64,000 bases of DNA from Haloparvum alkalitolerans (GCF_050122995.1 NZ_JBNLIA010000004.1:248001-312000), one strand, 5' to 3'; counted from the first letter of the stretch, positions 8,413-16,997 are shown. A program made the numbers and translations. Notes: generated by a model from the sequence alone, not told the origin.

Positions 8413-8438
8413 TTAACAACATTTGCCGAAGATGTTAA
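8413..8438. promoter_or_regulatory. Candidate NikR operator / nikR promoter
   Basis: TTAACA-N14-TGTTAA, an exact 6-bp inverted repeat spanning 26 bp, ends 3 bp before the nikR ATG. A TATA-like GTATAGAC lies at 8397-8404, so transcription would begin inside the repeat. The overall length resembles the 28-bp split palindrome of E. coli NikR (half-sites separated by N16), though the half-site sequence differs. The placement suits autorepression. Confidence 0.55.
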
Positions 8439-8441
8439 TAC

Positions 8442-8867
8442 ATGACCGTCGTCAGCGTCTCGATGCCGGAGGAACTGCTGGAGCGGCTGGACGGGTTCGC
8501 GGAGGACCACGGCTACACCGGCCGCAGCGAAGTGGTCCGCGAGGCCTCCCGCAACCTGCTCGGGGAGTTCGAGGACGCGAAGCTGGAGGACCGCGAGCTG
8601 ATGGCCGTCGTCACGGTGCTTTTCGACTACGAGACGACGAGCGTGGAGGAGCGGATGATGCACCTCCGCCACGAACACGAGTCGCTCGTGGCGGCCAACT
8701 TCCACAGCCACGTCGGCACGCACTACTGCATGGAGCTGTTCGTGCTGGAGGGCCGGCTCGAGGACATCTCCTCGTTCGTCGGCCGGATCCGCGCGACGAA
8801 GGACACCCTCTCGGTCGACTACAGCGTGATGCCCGTCGACGAGTTCGGACCGGTCGGCGCGGAGTGA
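8442..8867 (+). CDS. nikR: NikR-type nickel-responsive ribbon-helix-helix regulator
   Basis: 141 aa. Residues 1-45 are a CopG/ribbon-helix-helix DNA-binding domain (VVSVSMPEELLERLDGF strand and helix, then RSEVVREASRNLL). The rest is the ACT-like nickel-binding domain. The ligand set is complete: His77, then His88-x-His90-x5-Cys96 in FHSHVGTHYC, with the same spacing as His76, His87, His89 and Cys95 of E. coli NikR. It should be a tetramer that binds DNA when Ni(II) is bound. It is divergent from the amino-acid-type ABC importer, and a palindrome lies just before its start. No nickel enzyme or classical Nik/Cbi transporter is in the window. Confidence 0.9.
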   Translation: MTVVSVSMPEELLERLDGFAEDHGYTGRSEVVREASRNLLGEFEDAKLEDRELMAVVTVLFDYETTSVEERMMHLRHEHESLVAANFHSHVGTHYCMELFVLEGRLEDISSFVGRIRATKDTLSVDYSVMPVDEFGPVGAE

Positions 8868-8910
8868 TCACCGAGCGTCGGGAGTGAGACGGCCACGTGA
8901 CGCCGTCCCG

Positions 8911-9759
8911 TCACTCCACGACCGACGCCGTGTCCTCCGTCGTCTCGCCGGCCGCGGGCGCGACGAACCGGTAGGAGGCGACCACGCAGCCCACCGCCAG
9001 CGCGGTCCCGGCGATCACGTCCACGAGCCAGTGGATCCCGAGGTACATCGTCGCGATCACCACGGAGAGCGCCAGCGGCGTGGCGATCGCCGCCCACCCC
9101 GGGTACTCGCGGCGCGTCAGCAGCGCGAACAGCGCGACCGTGACCGCCAGCGAGGTGTGCAGCGACGGGAAGACGTTCGTGTTCTCGTTGATCTCGCTCG
9201 TGAGCGCCAGCACGTCCGGGTTGAACGTGAACAGCAGCGGCTGCACCATGTCGGGCATGATGTTGCGCGGCCCGTGAGCGTAGACGACGGTGTAACAGAC
9301 CAGCCCGATGGCGTAGTTGAGCGCGTACGCCGTCATCAGCCGCTTGAGCGTGGTCGACTCGTCGAGGACGCCGTAGGCGACGAACGGAAACACGAGCAGG
9401 AACACGTAGCCGTAGACGTACACCCACGAGAAGTAGAGGGTGCGAAGCGGCGTCGCGAACGTCGCCTGCAGCCACGCGACGAACTCCCCCTCGAACGCGA
9501 AGATGGCGCCGGTGAGGTAGAGGCCGTAGAGCTGCGAGACGACCTGGAGGCGTTCGCGGGCGACCGCGCTGACGAGGAGTACCGCCACCAGAAGGAGGAT
9601 CTGCGGCCTGACCTCTCGGATCCGGGGAAGTGCGTCGTGCCGGAGCCGGTAGAGCCGGCCCGGCCCGATGGTCGCGACGCCGACGATCAGACACAGCGAC
9701 ACGGTCGAGATGGCGAGGTAGGCCACGACCGACAGCAGCACCGCGGAGCGTTCGATCAC
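8911..9759 (-). CDS. PAP2-superfamily membrane phosphatase
   Basis: 282 aa from GTG 9759, whose first bases overlap the TGA of the upstream binding-protein gene (GTGA). About six membrane segments. The PAP2 catalytic motifs are present: a candidate first motif around HGPRN (Arg165), VFPSLHTS (His201) and YLGIHWLVD (His243, Asp247). The FPSLHTS version is typical of the branch with inositol phosphorylceramide synthase-like proteins, so the substrate may be a lipid phosphate or phospholipid head group at the membrane. The strict overlap with a lipoprotein gene suggests co-translation, with no obvious functional link. Confidence 0.85.
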   Translation of the reverse strand: MIERSAVLLSVVAYLAISTVSLCLIVGVATIGPGRLYRLRHDALPRIREVRPQILLLVAVLLVSAVARERLQVVSQLYGLYLTGAIFAFEGEFVAWLQATFATPLRTLYFSWVYVYGYVFLLVFPFVAYGVLDESTTLKRLMTAYALNYAIGLVCYTVVYAHGPRNIMPDMVQPLLFTFNPDVLALTSEINENTNVFPSLHTSLAVTVALFALLTRREYPGWAAIATPLALSVVIATMYLGIHWLVDVIAGTALAVGCVVASYRFVAPAAGETTEDTASVVE

Positions 9760-11636
9760 GGCTCCCTCACGAGCAGCGCGCCCTCGTCGCCGTAGCGGTA
9801 CCCCGCCTCGCGGAACGCCTCCCGGGCCGCCTCCACGTCGAGAGCGCCGTCCGTCCCGAAGAAGGGGGTCTCCGGGTCGCGTCCGTCGAACCGGAGGTCG
9901 TCGGCGAGCCACTCGTCGGCGTTCGCGAGCGGCGAGGCGGCGGGCTGTGCGTACCCCTGAAACGCCTCGTCGACGACGTGGGCCTTGTCGATCAGGCCGG
10001 CGACCGCGCGGCGGAAGCGGGGGTTCGACAGCGGCTCGCTGCGGACGTTGAACCCGACGTGGTAGAACGCGGCCGACTGCCGGCTCACCAGCGTCGCGTC
10101 AGGCTCGCGTCCGATCCGCGGCACCGCCTCCGGGCCGAGGTTCGAGACGGTGGCGTCGGCGCGGCGGTCGGCGACGTGTTCGACCGCCGCGATGTCGGAC
10201 GGAACGAGGTTCAACAGCAGTTCGTCGAACGCCGGCTTCCCCCGCAGGTCCGCCGGAACGCCGTCGGGATCGCGGTCGAGGAAGTGGTCGTCGCTGCGCG
10301 CGAAGACGACACGCTCGCCGGGCGACGCTTCGACGAACCGGAGCGGACCGCTCCCGACCGGGTCGGGGTTGTCCCACACGAGCGCGTCGGTCGTCTGCTC
10401 GTCGACTTCGATCCCCGCGATGGCGGCGACGTTCGTCCGCTCGCTCCAGACGTGCTCCGGCAGGATCGGGACCGTCAGCGCCCGCAGGCCGACCCGGGGG
10501 TTGGCGTCCGCGAACGTCACGTCGACGGTCCGGTCGTCGACGGCATCGGTCGTCCTGACGAGCGTCGACCGACCGCGGAAGCGCGGCGCGGGGATCGGCG
10601 CCTCCGCGTTCCCCATCGAGGTGTCCGAGAGGAACGCGTAGGTGAAGGCGACGTCCGCGGCGGTAACCGGCTCGCCGTCGTGCCAGGTCGCTTCCCGGAG
10701 CGAGACCCGCACGGTTTCCTCGTCGAGCCACGACACGTCCCGCGCAAGCCACGGGATCCGCTCGTCCCCGCGCGTCCGGATCAGGGAGTCGTACAGCAGT
10801 TCGGTGAACGTGCCGTGCCGGCGGTACTCCGCAGCGATCGGGTTCCTGTTCTCCGCCACGCGGGGATCGGTCGTCACGAGCCGGAGCGTCGCGTCCGCCG
10901 CGGCCCCGCCGTCCGCGGTCGCCTCCGCGGTCGTCTCCGTGGGCCGATCCGACCCGTCGCCCCCGGTCGCGTCACCGTCGTCCGTCCCGTCCGCCCCTTC
11001 GTCGTCCCCCGACAGCGAGAGGGAGAGAAGCCGCATCGGCTTCGCGACCCGCCCGCCGCGTCGCCAGCCCTCGAAGCGCCCTCGCTGGACCGCGGTGAGG
11101 GCGTCCGGGAACGCGACCGTCACGAACGGCTGTTGACGGGCGATCTCGCGCTGCAGATCGTCGACGACGGCCGGCCTGTCGTCGGACGCCGCGCCGCGCT
11201 GTTCCTCGAGGAGGTCGTCGATGGTGAGGTCGGTGACGCCGAAGGGGTTCTGCCACCCCGGTTCCGGGTTGAACTCGGAGTGACAGAAGGGATAGAGCGC
11301 GTCCGGGTCGATCCGCTGCTGTGCGGGGAACTGTCCGACGTAAATGTCGAAGTCCTGGTTTATGAGGACACGACGGTAGAGGTCCGCCTCCGCCATCGTG
11401 TTCACGCGGGTGTCGATGCCGACCGCGCGCAGGTGCTCCTCGAGGTGGCGGGCGACGCGGATCCCGTGCGGGTCCGCGTCCGCGGGCGTCGTGTACACAT
11501 CGAGGGTCATCTGCGTGCTCCCGTCACGCCCGGCGATGTTGCGCACGCGGCCGAGACAGCCGGCGCTCGCGGTGCCGAGTCCGGCGAGCGAGCCGGCGAT
11601 CACCGCCCGACGGGTCGTGGCGGGGGAGGGCGTCAT
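9756..11636 (-). CDS. Family 5 ABC substrate-binding lipoprotein with apparently permuted domain order
   Basis: 626 aa Tat lipoprotein (TTRRAVIAG, lipobox ASAGC, Cys27). Residues about 43-195 look like the C-terminal lobe of a peptide/nickel-type family 5 binding protein: ARHLEEHLRAVGIDTRV, a DFDIYVGQF strand, then IDDLLEEQRG. An acidic Asp/Gly/Thr linker spans about 210-248. Residues 249-626 look like the normal N-terminal lobe and middle: LLYDSLIRTRGDERIPWLARDV, ATWHDGEPVTAADVAFTY, VGSGPLRFVE, FYHVGFNVRSEPLSNPRFRRAVAGLIDKAHV, ending in AREAFREAGYRYGDEG. The canonical order is the reverse, so the protein reads as a circular permutation. No permease or ATPase genes adjoin it, so its partner transporter is unknown. 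Confidence 0.82.
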   Translation of the reverse strand: MTPSPATTRRAVIAGSLAGLGTASAGCLGRVRNIAGRDGSTQMTLDVYTTPADADPHGIRVARHLEEHLRAVGIDTRVNTMAEADLYRRVLINQDFDIYVGQFPAQQRIDPDALYPFCHSEFNPEPGWQNPFGVTDLTIDDLLEEQRGAASDDRPAVVDDLQREIARQQPFVTVAFPDALTAVQRGRFEGWRRGGRVAKPMRLLSLSLSGDDEGADGTDDGDATGGDGSDRPTETTAEATADGGAAADATLRLVTTDPRVAENRNPIAAEYRRHGTFTELLYDSLIRTRGDERIPWLARDVSWLDEETVRVSLREATWHDGEPVTAADVAFTYAFLSDTSMGNAEAPIPAPRFRGRSTLVRTTDAVDDRTVDVTFADANPRVGLRALTVPILPEHVWSERTNVAAIAGIEVDEQTTDALVWDNPDPVGSGPLRFVEASPGERVVFARSDDHFLDRDPDGVPADLRGKPAFDELLLNLVPSDIAAVEHVADRRADATVSNLGPEAVPRIGREPDATLVSRQSAAFYHVGFNVRSEPLSNPRFRRAVAGLIDKAHVVDEAFQGYAQPAASPLANADEWLADDLRFDGRDPETPFFGTDGALDVEAAREAFREAGYRYGDEGALLVREP

Positions 11637-11688
11637 TCTCCCCGTAACTCCGCCGCGGTCGTATAACAGTCCTGCGGTCCAAACGGGG

Positions 11689-12249
11689 CTACAGCTCCTG
11701 TGCGACCGCCACGAACCCCTCGTGGTCCAGCTCCAGGTCCTCGCCGAGCTCGGACTCCAACCGGTCGATCCGGTTCTGCAGCCTCGCGTACCCCTCGTGG
11801 TCGCGTAGCTCGGCGTCGGACTTGTTCGCCTCCAGGGTCGCCCGGCGCTCGACGAGCGAGCAGTACGCACGGAGCTTCGCGCTGTAGTTCTCGCGCTCGA
11901 TCAGCGTCTCGACGGCGCCGCGGAGCTCCTCCCGCGTCGTCGGCTTGGTGAGGTACGCGTCGAACGGCATCTCGACCACGTCGAAGTCGGGATCCAGCGC
12001 GGTCAACATCACGACGGCCGGGTCCACCTCCCGCTCCCGAATCCGGTCGAGAACCTCGCCGCCGGAGAGGCCGGGCATCATGCGGTCGAGCAGGACCACG
12101 TCGACGTCGTCGCCGAGCGTCTCCAGTGCGGTCTCCCCGTCCGGGGCGGTCCGCACCTCGAACCCGTCACGGAGCCAGAGGCGGTACGTCTCGAGCACCT
12201 CCGTATCGTCGTCGACCGCCAGCACGACGGGGTCGCGTGTGGAACTCAT
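11689..12249 (-). CDS. Response regulator with HalX domain
   Basis: 186 aa from ATG 12249 (an alternative ATG at 12258 adds three residues). The receiver domain has the acidic pocket at Asp13-Asp15, the phospho-acceptor Asp55 in VVLLDRMMPG, and Lys103 in YLTKP. The remaining 80 residues match the haloarchaeal HalX domain: a YSAKLRAYCSLVERRATLEANKS helix and a DHEGYARLQNRIDRLESEL coiled coil. HalX proteins pair with haloarchaeal histidine kinases, often as light, redox or bacterio-opsin related sensors; no kinase is nearby, so it is an orphan here. It has no DNA-binding domain. Confidence 0.9.
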   Translation of the reverse strand: MSSTRDPVVLAVDDDTEVLETYRLWLRDGFEVRTAPDGETALETLGDDVDVVLLDRMMPGLSGGEVLDRIREREVDPAVVMLTALDPDFDVVEMPFDAYLTKPTTREELRGAVETLIERENYSAKLRAYCSLVERRATLEANKSDAELRDHEGYARLQNRIDRLESELGEDLELDHEGFVAVAQEL

Positions 12250-12378
12250 GTTCCTCATCGAACATCATCGGGACCCCATCCTCAAAAAGGAGGTGGCCGT
12301 TCGCCGACTCCCGCGCGGTCGTGCGCGCGGCGCGCCGACCACGAACGCCTTTTCGGGCGTCGACCCCCTTGATCGAAC

Positions 12379-12999
12379 GTGAGCGAGACCACCCTCGAAG
12401 TCTACTCCGACTACGTCTGTCCGTTCTGTTACCTCGGTCGCGTCGCGCTCGACCGCTACCAGGAGGAGCGCGAGGAGCCGCTCGAGCTGGAGTGGCACCC
12501 CTTCGACCTCCGCGGGCGCGAGCGCGGCCCCGACGGCGAGATCGACGCGGCCGCCGACGACGGGAAGGACGAGGAGTATTACGAACAGGCGCGCCAGAAC
12601 GTCCGGAAGCTCCAGGACCGCTACGACGCCGAGATGGCCCAGGAGCTCCGCAAGGACGTGGACTCGTGGAACACCCAGCAGGCGTCGCTGTACGTCCGCG
12701 AGACCCATCCCGAGTCCTGGCGGGCGTTCGACGAGGCGCTGCTGGACGCCCTCTGGAAGGACGGTCGCGACATCGGTGACCCCGACGTGATCGTCGACGT
12801 GGCCGCGGACGTCGGCCTCGACCCCGAGGAGATCCGCGAGGCGGTCGCCGACGAGGAGTGGCACGACCGGCTGGCGGCGGCCTTCGAGGAGTCGAAGCGC
12901 GCCGGCGTCACCGGCGTCCCGACGTGGGTCTACGACGAGTACGCCGCGAGCGGCGCCGTCCCGCCGGAGCATCTGGAGCGGCTGGTCGAGGGCGCCTGA
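12379..12999 (+). CDS. DsbA-family (FrnE-like) thiol oxidoreductase
   Basis: 206 aa from GTG 12379. The thioredoxin-fold active site is YSDYVCPFCYLG (CPFC), a helical DsbA insertion follows, and the cis-Pro loop is GVTGVPTWV. This layout is the FrnE/2-hydroxychromene isomerase branch of DsbA-like proteins. With no signal peptide it should act in the cytoplasm as a dithiol-disulfide oxidoreductase or glutathione-independent isomerase-like protein. It stands alone between a divergent response regulator and a convergent CPBP protease. Confidence 0.9.
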   Translation: MSETTLEVYSDYVCPFCYLGRVALDRYQEEREEPLELEWHPFDLRGRERGPDGEIDAAADDGKDEEYYEQARQNVRKLQDRYDAEMAQELRKDVDSWNTQQASLYVRETHPESWRAFDEALLDALWKDGRDIGDPDVIVDVAADVGLDPEEIREAVADEEWHDRLAAAFEESKRAGVTGVPTWVYDEYAASGAVPPEHLERLVEGA

Positions 13000-13026
13000 C
13001 GCGCCCCGGGCGCTTCGAGAACGGGC

Positions 13027-13848
13027 TCAGACCCCGACGGCCGCCGCGTACTGGATCCCGAACAGCGTCGCGTTGTAGAGCCCGTGCGCGAGCGACGGCA
13101 CGGCGAGGTTCCCGCTGCGTTCGTAAAGGTACCCCAGCAGACAGCCGAGCAGCGTCGCGACGACGCCGTACAGCAGCGCCTCGACCGTGCCCCCCTGCAC
13201 CGACGGGAAGTGGATCAGGCCGAAGACGGTGCCGGCGATGAGGATCGCCGGCCACGCGGCGAACGCCCGCCGGAGCAGCCCCTGCACGACGCCCCGGAAC
13301 AGCAGCTCCTCGGCCGGGCCGACGACGAGCACCGAGACGACCACCATGTAGAGGAAGTAGGTCGGGTCCTCGCGGCCGGGCAGCATCGCCCGGTTCTCTC
13401 CCGTCGACAGGCCGAGAACCTGGAGCGCGTACAGCAGCGCGAACTGGAGGACAAGCAGCACGACGACCCCGCCGCCGATCAACAGCGCGTCCCGCCGGTC
13501 GAGCGCGCGGACCCTGATCAGCCCCGGCTCGTCGGCGAGCGCGAGGAAGCCGGCGACGCCGATCCCGAACCCGAGGAACTGCAGGACCGTCTGGGCGATC
13601 GTGTGCAGGGACGTCTCCGGCGTCAGGAGGCCGAGGCCGACGAGCGCGTCGGTTCCCCAGCCGGTCACCGCGACCGCGGCGAAGAACGCCCCCAGCACGA
13701 CGAGGACGGCCTGCCCGAGCCGGAACGCGGCCGCGGCGGGGTCGGTGACGAGTTCCTCCGACTCCGGACCCCCGACTCGCGCGTCGGTCGCGGCGTCGCT
13801 CGACGCCGTCCCGGGGGCCGCGTCGGGGCCTTCGTCCGCCTGCGTCAT
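13027..13848 (-). CDS. CPBP-family intramembrane metalloprotease
   Basis: 273 aa, with an acidic N-terminal tail of about 40 residues and then roughly eight membrane helices. The Abi/CPBP motifs are intact: EEllfR (Glu180, Glu181, Arg185), FxxxH (Phe209, His213) and HxxxN (His255, Asn259). These residues place the active site within the membrane. Relatives range from CAAX prenyl proteases to bacteriocin self-immunity proteins; the archaeal substrate is unknown. It lies 41 bp downstream of pgi in the same direction and may share its transcript. Confidence 0.9.
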   Translation of the reverse strand: MTQADEGPDAAPGTASSDAATDARVGGPESEELVTDPAAAAFRLGQAVLVVLGAFFAAVAVTGWGTDALVGLGLLTPETSLHTIAQTVLQFLGFGIGVAGFLALADEPGLIRVRALDRRDALLIGGGVVVLLVLQFALLYALQVLGLSTGENRAMLPGREDPTYFLYMVVVSVLVVGPAEELLFRGVVQGLLRRAFAAWPAILIAGTVFGLIHFPSVQGGTVEALLYGVVATLLGCLLGYLYERSGNLAVPSLAHGLYNATLFGIQYAAAVGV

Positions 13849-13889
13849 TGCCCCTCGGTTGGGCGAGGCGGCGTATAGGCGCTCCGGAA

Positions 13890-15179
13890 CTACTCCCCGA
13901 CCAGCAGTTCCCGCTTCTCGGCGACCGCGTCGGCCTCCGGGAAGTCGCCGCCGCCGAGCAGGCCGCGGGCCGCTTTCTTCCCCCACTCGACCGCGGGCTG
14001 GGTGAACGTCTCCACGCTCGCCAGTTCGCCGTAGAGCACGCAGGCCGCCTCCATCCCGTACAGCAGTTCGCCCAGCGAGCGCTCGTCGACGCGGTCGATC
14101 TCGACGCGGACGTTGGGCACGTCCGCGGCCGCGAGGCTCGCCTCCGTCGCCTCGAACTCGGCGTCCAGCAGCTCCCCGAGCGAGGCCCCGCCGAGGTACG
14201 AGAGCCCCTCGAGGTCCGTCTCGGGGATGGCGCGGTCCGAGCGATCGCGCGGCCGGACCATCGTCACGAGCTTGTCCGGCGGGCCGGCGCGGTAGAGCTG
14301 GAGCTGGGAGTGCTGGTCCGTCGCGCCGAGCGCGCGGGCCGGCGTCTGGCCGACTCCGTCCTTGCCGAGGCTCTCGGCCCACAGCTGGGCGAACCACTCG
14401 GCGAACGTCTCCAGCGACTCGGCGTAGGGCATCACCGCGTTCGTCGCCGCGCCGCGCTCCGCGAGCGCGTACGTCGCCGCGCCGTAGGCGTATCCCGGCG
14501 TCTCGAACAGCGACCCCGACAGCCCGCCCATCGCGTCGCGGCCGCCGGCCAGTACCGCCTCGATGTCGTGGCCCTGTAGCGCGGCGCAGGCGAGTCCCAC
14601 CGTCGAGAGCGCGGAGAACCGACCGGGAACGCCCGCGGGCACGTCCAGCGCCGGGAGGTCGTGTCTCTCGGCCAGGCGGCGGAGGTTCCCCTCCGGCCCG
14701 GTGGTGACGAACGTGCGCTCGGTCCAGTCGACGCCCGCGTCGGCCATCGCCTCGCGCACGACGAGGAAGTTCGCCAGCGTCTCCGCGGTCGTGCCGGAGT
14801 TGGAGACGACGTTGACGACGGCGTCCTCGAGCGGGAGGTCGGCCAGCAGCCCGTCGACGTGCTCCGGGTCGACGTTGTCGAGGAAGTAGGCGTCCGTCGG
14901 CGAGTCGAGCGCGTTCGAGAGGGTCGCCGCCCCGAGCGCGCTCCCGCCGATGCCGACGTTGATCACGGCCGCGGGACGGCCGAACGGCTCGACTGCGGCA
15001 CGGATCGCGTCCGGGTCCGCGGTCTCCGGGAGCGCGAGGCTCGCGTAGCCGAACTCGCGGTCCGCGCGGCCGGCCGCGATCCGCTCGTGGGCGTCGGCCA
15101 CGCGGTCGTCGAGTCGGTCGAGCGTCCCCTCCGAGAGCCCGGGCGTCGTGCCGAGGGCGTTGCCGAGGTCTACTTGCAT
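13890..15179 (-). CDS. pgi: Glucose-6-phosphate isomerase
   Basis: 429 aa. Interconverts glucose 6-phosphate and fructose 6-phosphate, mainly serving gluconeogenesis in haloarchaea. SIS-type sugar-phosphate motifs are clear: INVGIGGSALGAATLSNAL, VVSNSGTTAETLANFLVV and the PGI signature GRFSALSTVGLACAAL. The length fits the short archaeal/bacterial form. The two subdomains and the C-terminal helix with AVEWGKKAARGLL are complete, so the enzyme should be active. Confidence 0.95.
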   Translation of the reverse strand: MQVDLGNALGTTPGLSEGTLDRLDDRVADAHERIAAGRADREFGYASLALPETADPDAIRAAVEPFGRPAAVINVGIGGSALGAATLSNALDSPTDAYFLDNVDPEHVDGLLADLPLEDAVVNVVSNSGTTAETLANFLVVREAMADAGVDWTERTFVTTGPEGNLRRLAERHDLPALDVPAGVPGRFSALSTVGLACAALQGHDIEAVLAGGRDAMGGLSGSLFETPGYAYGAATYALAERGAATNAVMPYAESLETFAEWFAQLWAESLGKDGVGQTPARALGATDQHSQLQLYRAGPPDKLVTMVRPRDRSDRAIPETDLEGLSYLGGASLGELLDAEFEATEASLAAADVPNVRVEIDRVDERSLGELLYGMEAACVLYGELASVETFTQPAVEWGKKAARGLLGGGDFPEADAVAEKRELLVGE

Positions 15180-15261
15180 GCCTCAACCGGCGGCCGAGCG
15201 CGACTTATCGGTTGCTGTCGCGGGGCCGGGGTCCGGATCGCCGGCAGCGGGTGCGGCGCCC

Positions 15262-16575
15262 TCAGAGCACGCCCGCTTCCTCGCCGATGCGCCGGGCGTG
15301 GCGGGTCGCGCGCTCGCGGACCGCGGCCGCGTCGATGCCGACGTGCTCGCCGTCCGCGTAGCGGACCTCGCCGTCGACCATCGTGAACGTCACGTCGTCG
15401 CCGTGGGCGGCGTACACGAGGTGGGAGAGCGGGTCGTGAAGCGGCGTCGCACGCGTCAGGTCCGTGGTGAGGCCGATCAGGTCGGCGCGGTACCCCTCGC
15501 GGAGCGCGCCGATGCGCTCGAAGCCGGCCGCGCGGGCGCCCGCCTCGGTCGCCATCCGGAGGACGGTCGAAGCCGGAAGCCGGGTCGGCTCCCGCGCGTC
15601 GACCTTCCCGAGCAGGCTCGCCTGCCGCATCTCGGTGAATGGGTCGAGCGTGTTGTTACAGGGCGGGCCGTCGTTGCCGAGCGCGACCGTGATCCCGCGG
15701 TCGAGGTAGTCCTGCACCGGCGCGATCCCCGAGGCGAGTTTCATGTTCGAGGAGGGACAGTGCGTGACGACTGTGTCCGTGTCCGCGAGCACCTCGCGCT
15801 CGGCCTCGTCGGTGTGGACGCAGTGGGCGAGCGTCACGTCCGGCCCGGTCAGGCCGACCTCGTCGAGCCACAGGACGTTGCGCATCCCGGTGTCGCGCTC
15901 GACGACCGCGATCTCGTCCTCGTTCTCGCTGGCGTGGGTGTGGATCGTGACGCCGTCGTGCCGGTCCGCGATCTCCCGGCAGCCGCGGAGGCACTCCTCG
16001 GTGCAGGAGACCGCGAACCGCGGCGTCATCGCGTAGCGCACGCGCCCGTCGGCCGCGCCGTGGTACTCCCGGATCAGCGCCTCGCTCTCCGCGAGCGCCG
16101 CCTCGGCGTCCTGTTCGAGCCCCTCCGGCGAGTCGTGGTCCATCAGGACCTTCCCGAGCCGACCGCGGATCCCGGTCTCGACGGCGGCCTCGAACGCCTC
16201 CTCGGCGTGGTGGACCGAGAGGTGGTCGAGGACGGTCGTGGTGCCGGACTCCAGACACTCCAGGTAGCCCAGCTCCGCGGCCGCCCGCGTCGCGTCGGCG
16301 TCCATCGCCGCCTCCATCGGCAGGACCGCCTCGAACAGCCAGTCGAGCAGGGCGGTGTCGTCGGCGATGCCGCGCCCGAGCGACTGCACCGAGTGGACGT
16401 GCCCGCCCACCAGTCCCGGCGCGACGATGTCGGCCTCGCGCCGCTCGTGGTCCGGATACGTCTCGGCGAGGTCCGCCCGCTCCCCGACGGCGGCGATCCG
16501 CGATCCCTCCGTCACGACCGCGCCGTCCTCGATGACCGTGTCCGCGTCCGCGACCACGGTGCCTGCGATCAACAT
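15262..16575 (-). CDS. ATZ/TRZ-type aminohydrolase (5'-deoxyadenosine/SAH deaminase-like)
   Basis: 437 aa amidohydrolase of the nucleoside-deaminase branch. Metal ligands: His59 and His61 in GGHVHSVQ, His in TIHTHASENEDE, His in LAHCVHTD and Asp in ALGNDGPPCNN. The SENxxE and CPSSNMKLASG stretches are characteristic of MTA/SAH deaminases and archaeal 5'-deoxyadenosine deaminase (DadD). The likely role is salvage of adenosine derivatives made by SAM enzymes. Chlorohydrolases share the fold, so the exact substrate is inferred. It is read towards pgi but starts 82 bp before it. Confidence 0.85.
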   Translation of the reverse strand: MLIAGTVVADADTVIEDGAVVTEGSRIAAVGERADLAETYPDHERREADIVAPGLVGGHVHSVQSLGRGIADDTALLDWLFEAVLPMEAAMDADATRAAAELGYLECLESGTTTVLDHLSVHHAEEAFEAAVETGIRGRLGKVLMDHDSPEGLEQDAEAALAESEALIREYHGAADGRVRYAMTPRFAVSCTEECLRGCREIADRHDGVTIHTHASENEDEIAVVERDTGMRNVLWLDEVGLTGPDVTLAHCVHTDEAEREVLADTDTVVTHCPSSNMKLASGIAPVQDYLDRGITVALGNDGPPCNNTLDPFTEMRQASLLGKVDAREPTRLPASTVLRMATEAGARAAGFERIGALREGYRADLIGLTTDLTRATPLHDPLSHLVYAAHGDDVTFTMVDGEVRYADGEHVGIDAAAVRERATRHARRIGEEAGVL

Positions 16576-16664
16576 GTCCGTCCGTTCGAGACCGCGGGGC
16601 TACAAGAGGGTGTCCGTTCGCGGTCGCCGCGGTCCGAAACCGGACCTCCGTTCGCGGCCGCCGC

Positions 16665-16865
16665 TCAGAGACCGAGCGACTCCAGCAGGTCGAACCCCAC
16701 GTCCAGCCGCATGACGAGCTTGTAGCCCAGGTAGATCCCGACGATCCCCATGATACCGGGCAGCTCCGGCGGGGCCGGGATCGGCACGCGGAGGAAGGCG
16801 AACAGGAACCCCACGGCCAGCCCCGTGAGCGTCGCGAGAACCGTCAGCGTCGCTGTGGAAGCCAT
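16665..16865 (-). CDS. XapX-domain small membrane protein
   Basis: 66 aa with two hydrophobic helices separated by the PIPAPPELPGIMG turn. This VGFLFAFLRVPIPAPP pattern is the hallmark of the small XapX family (about 50-65 aa, function unknown), found in bacteria and archaea. It is divergent from the cyclophilin gene at 16998 and lies downstream of the deaminase promoter. Confidence 0.8.
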   Translation of the reverse strand: MASTATLTVLATLTGLAVGFLFAFLRVPIPAPPELPGIMGIVGIYLGYKLVMRLDVGFDLLESLGL

Positions 16866-16997
16866 TTCCCGCCCATCGCCCGCCCGCGGACAAAAGGGCT
16901 CCGCGTTCGGTCGGCTCCGTGTGAAAACCGCGAGACGATCGACCGCACGCGACCCGCGATGGGCAGGGTTTTCCGCCCGGCCCGCCTCCCGTCGCTC

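Noticed and set aside
13027..15186. A 719-codon minus-strand frame that appears to fuse pgi-region sequence to the CPBP protease
   Set aside because: Its N-terminal part is an Arg-rich shadow of pgi in another frame; the real CPBP protein starts at the Met at 13848.
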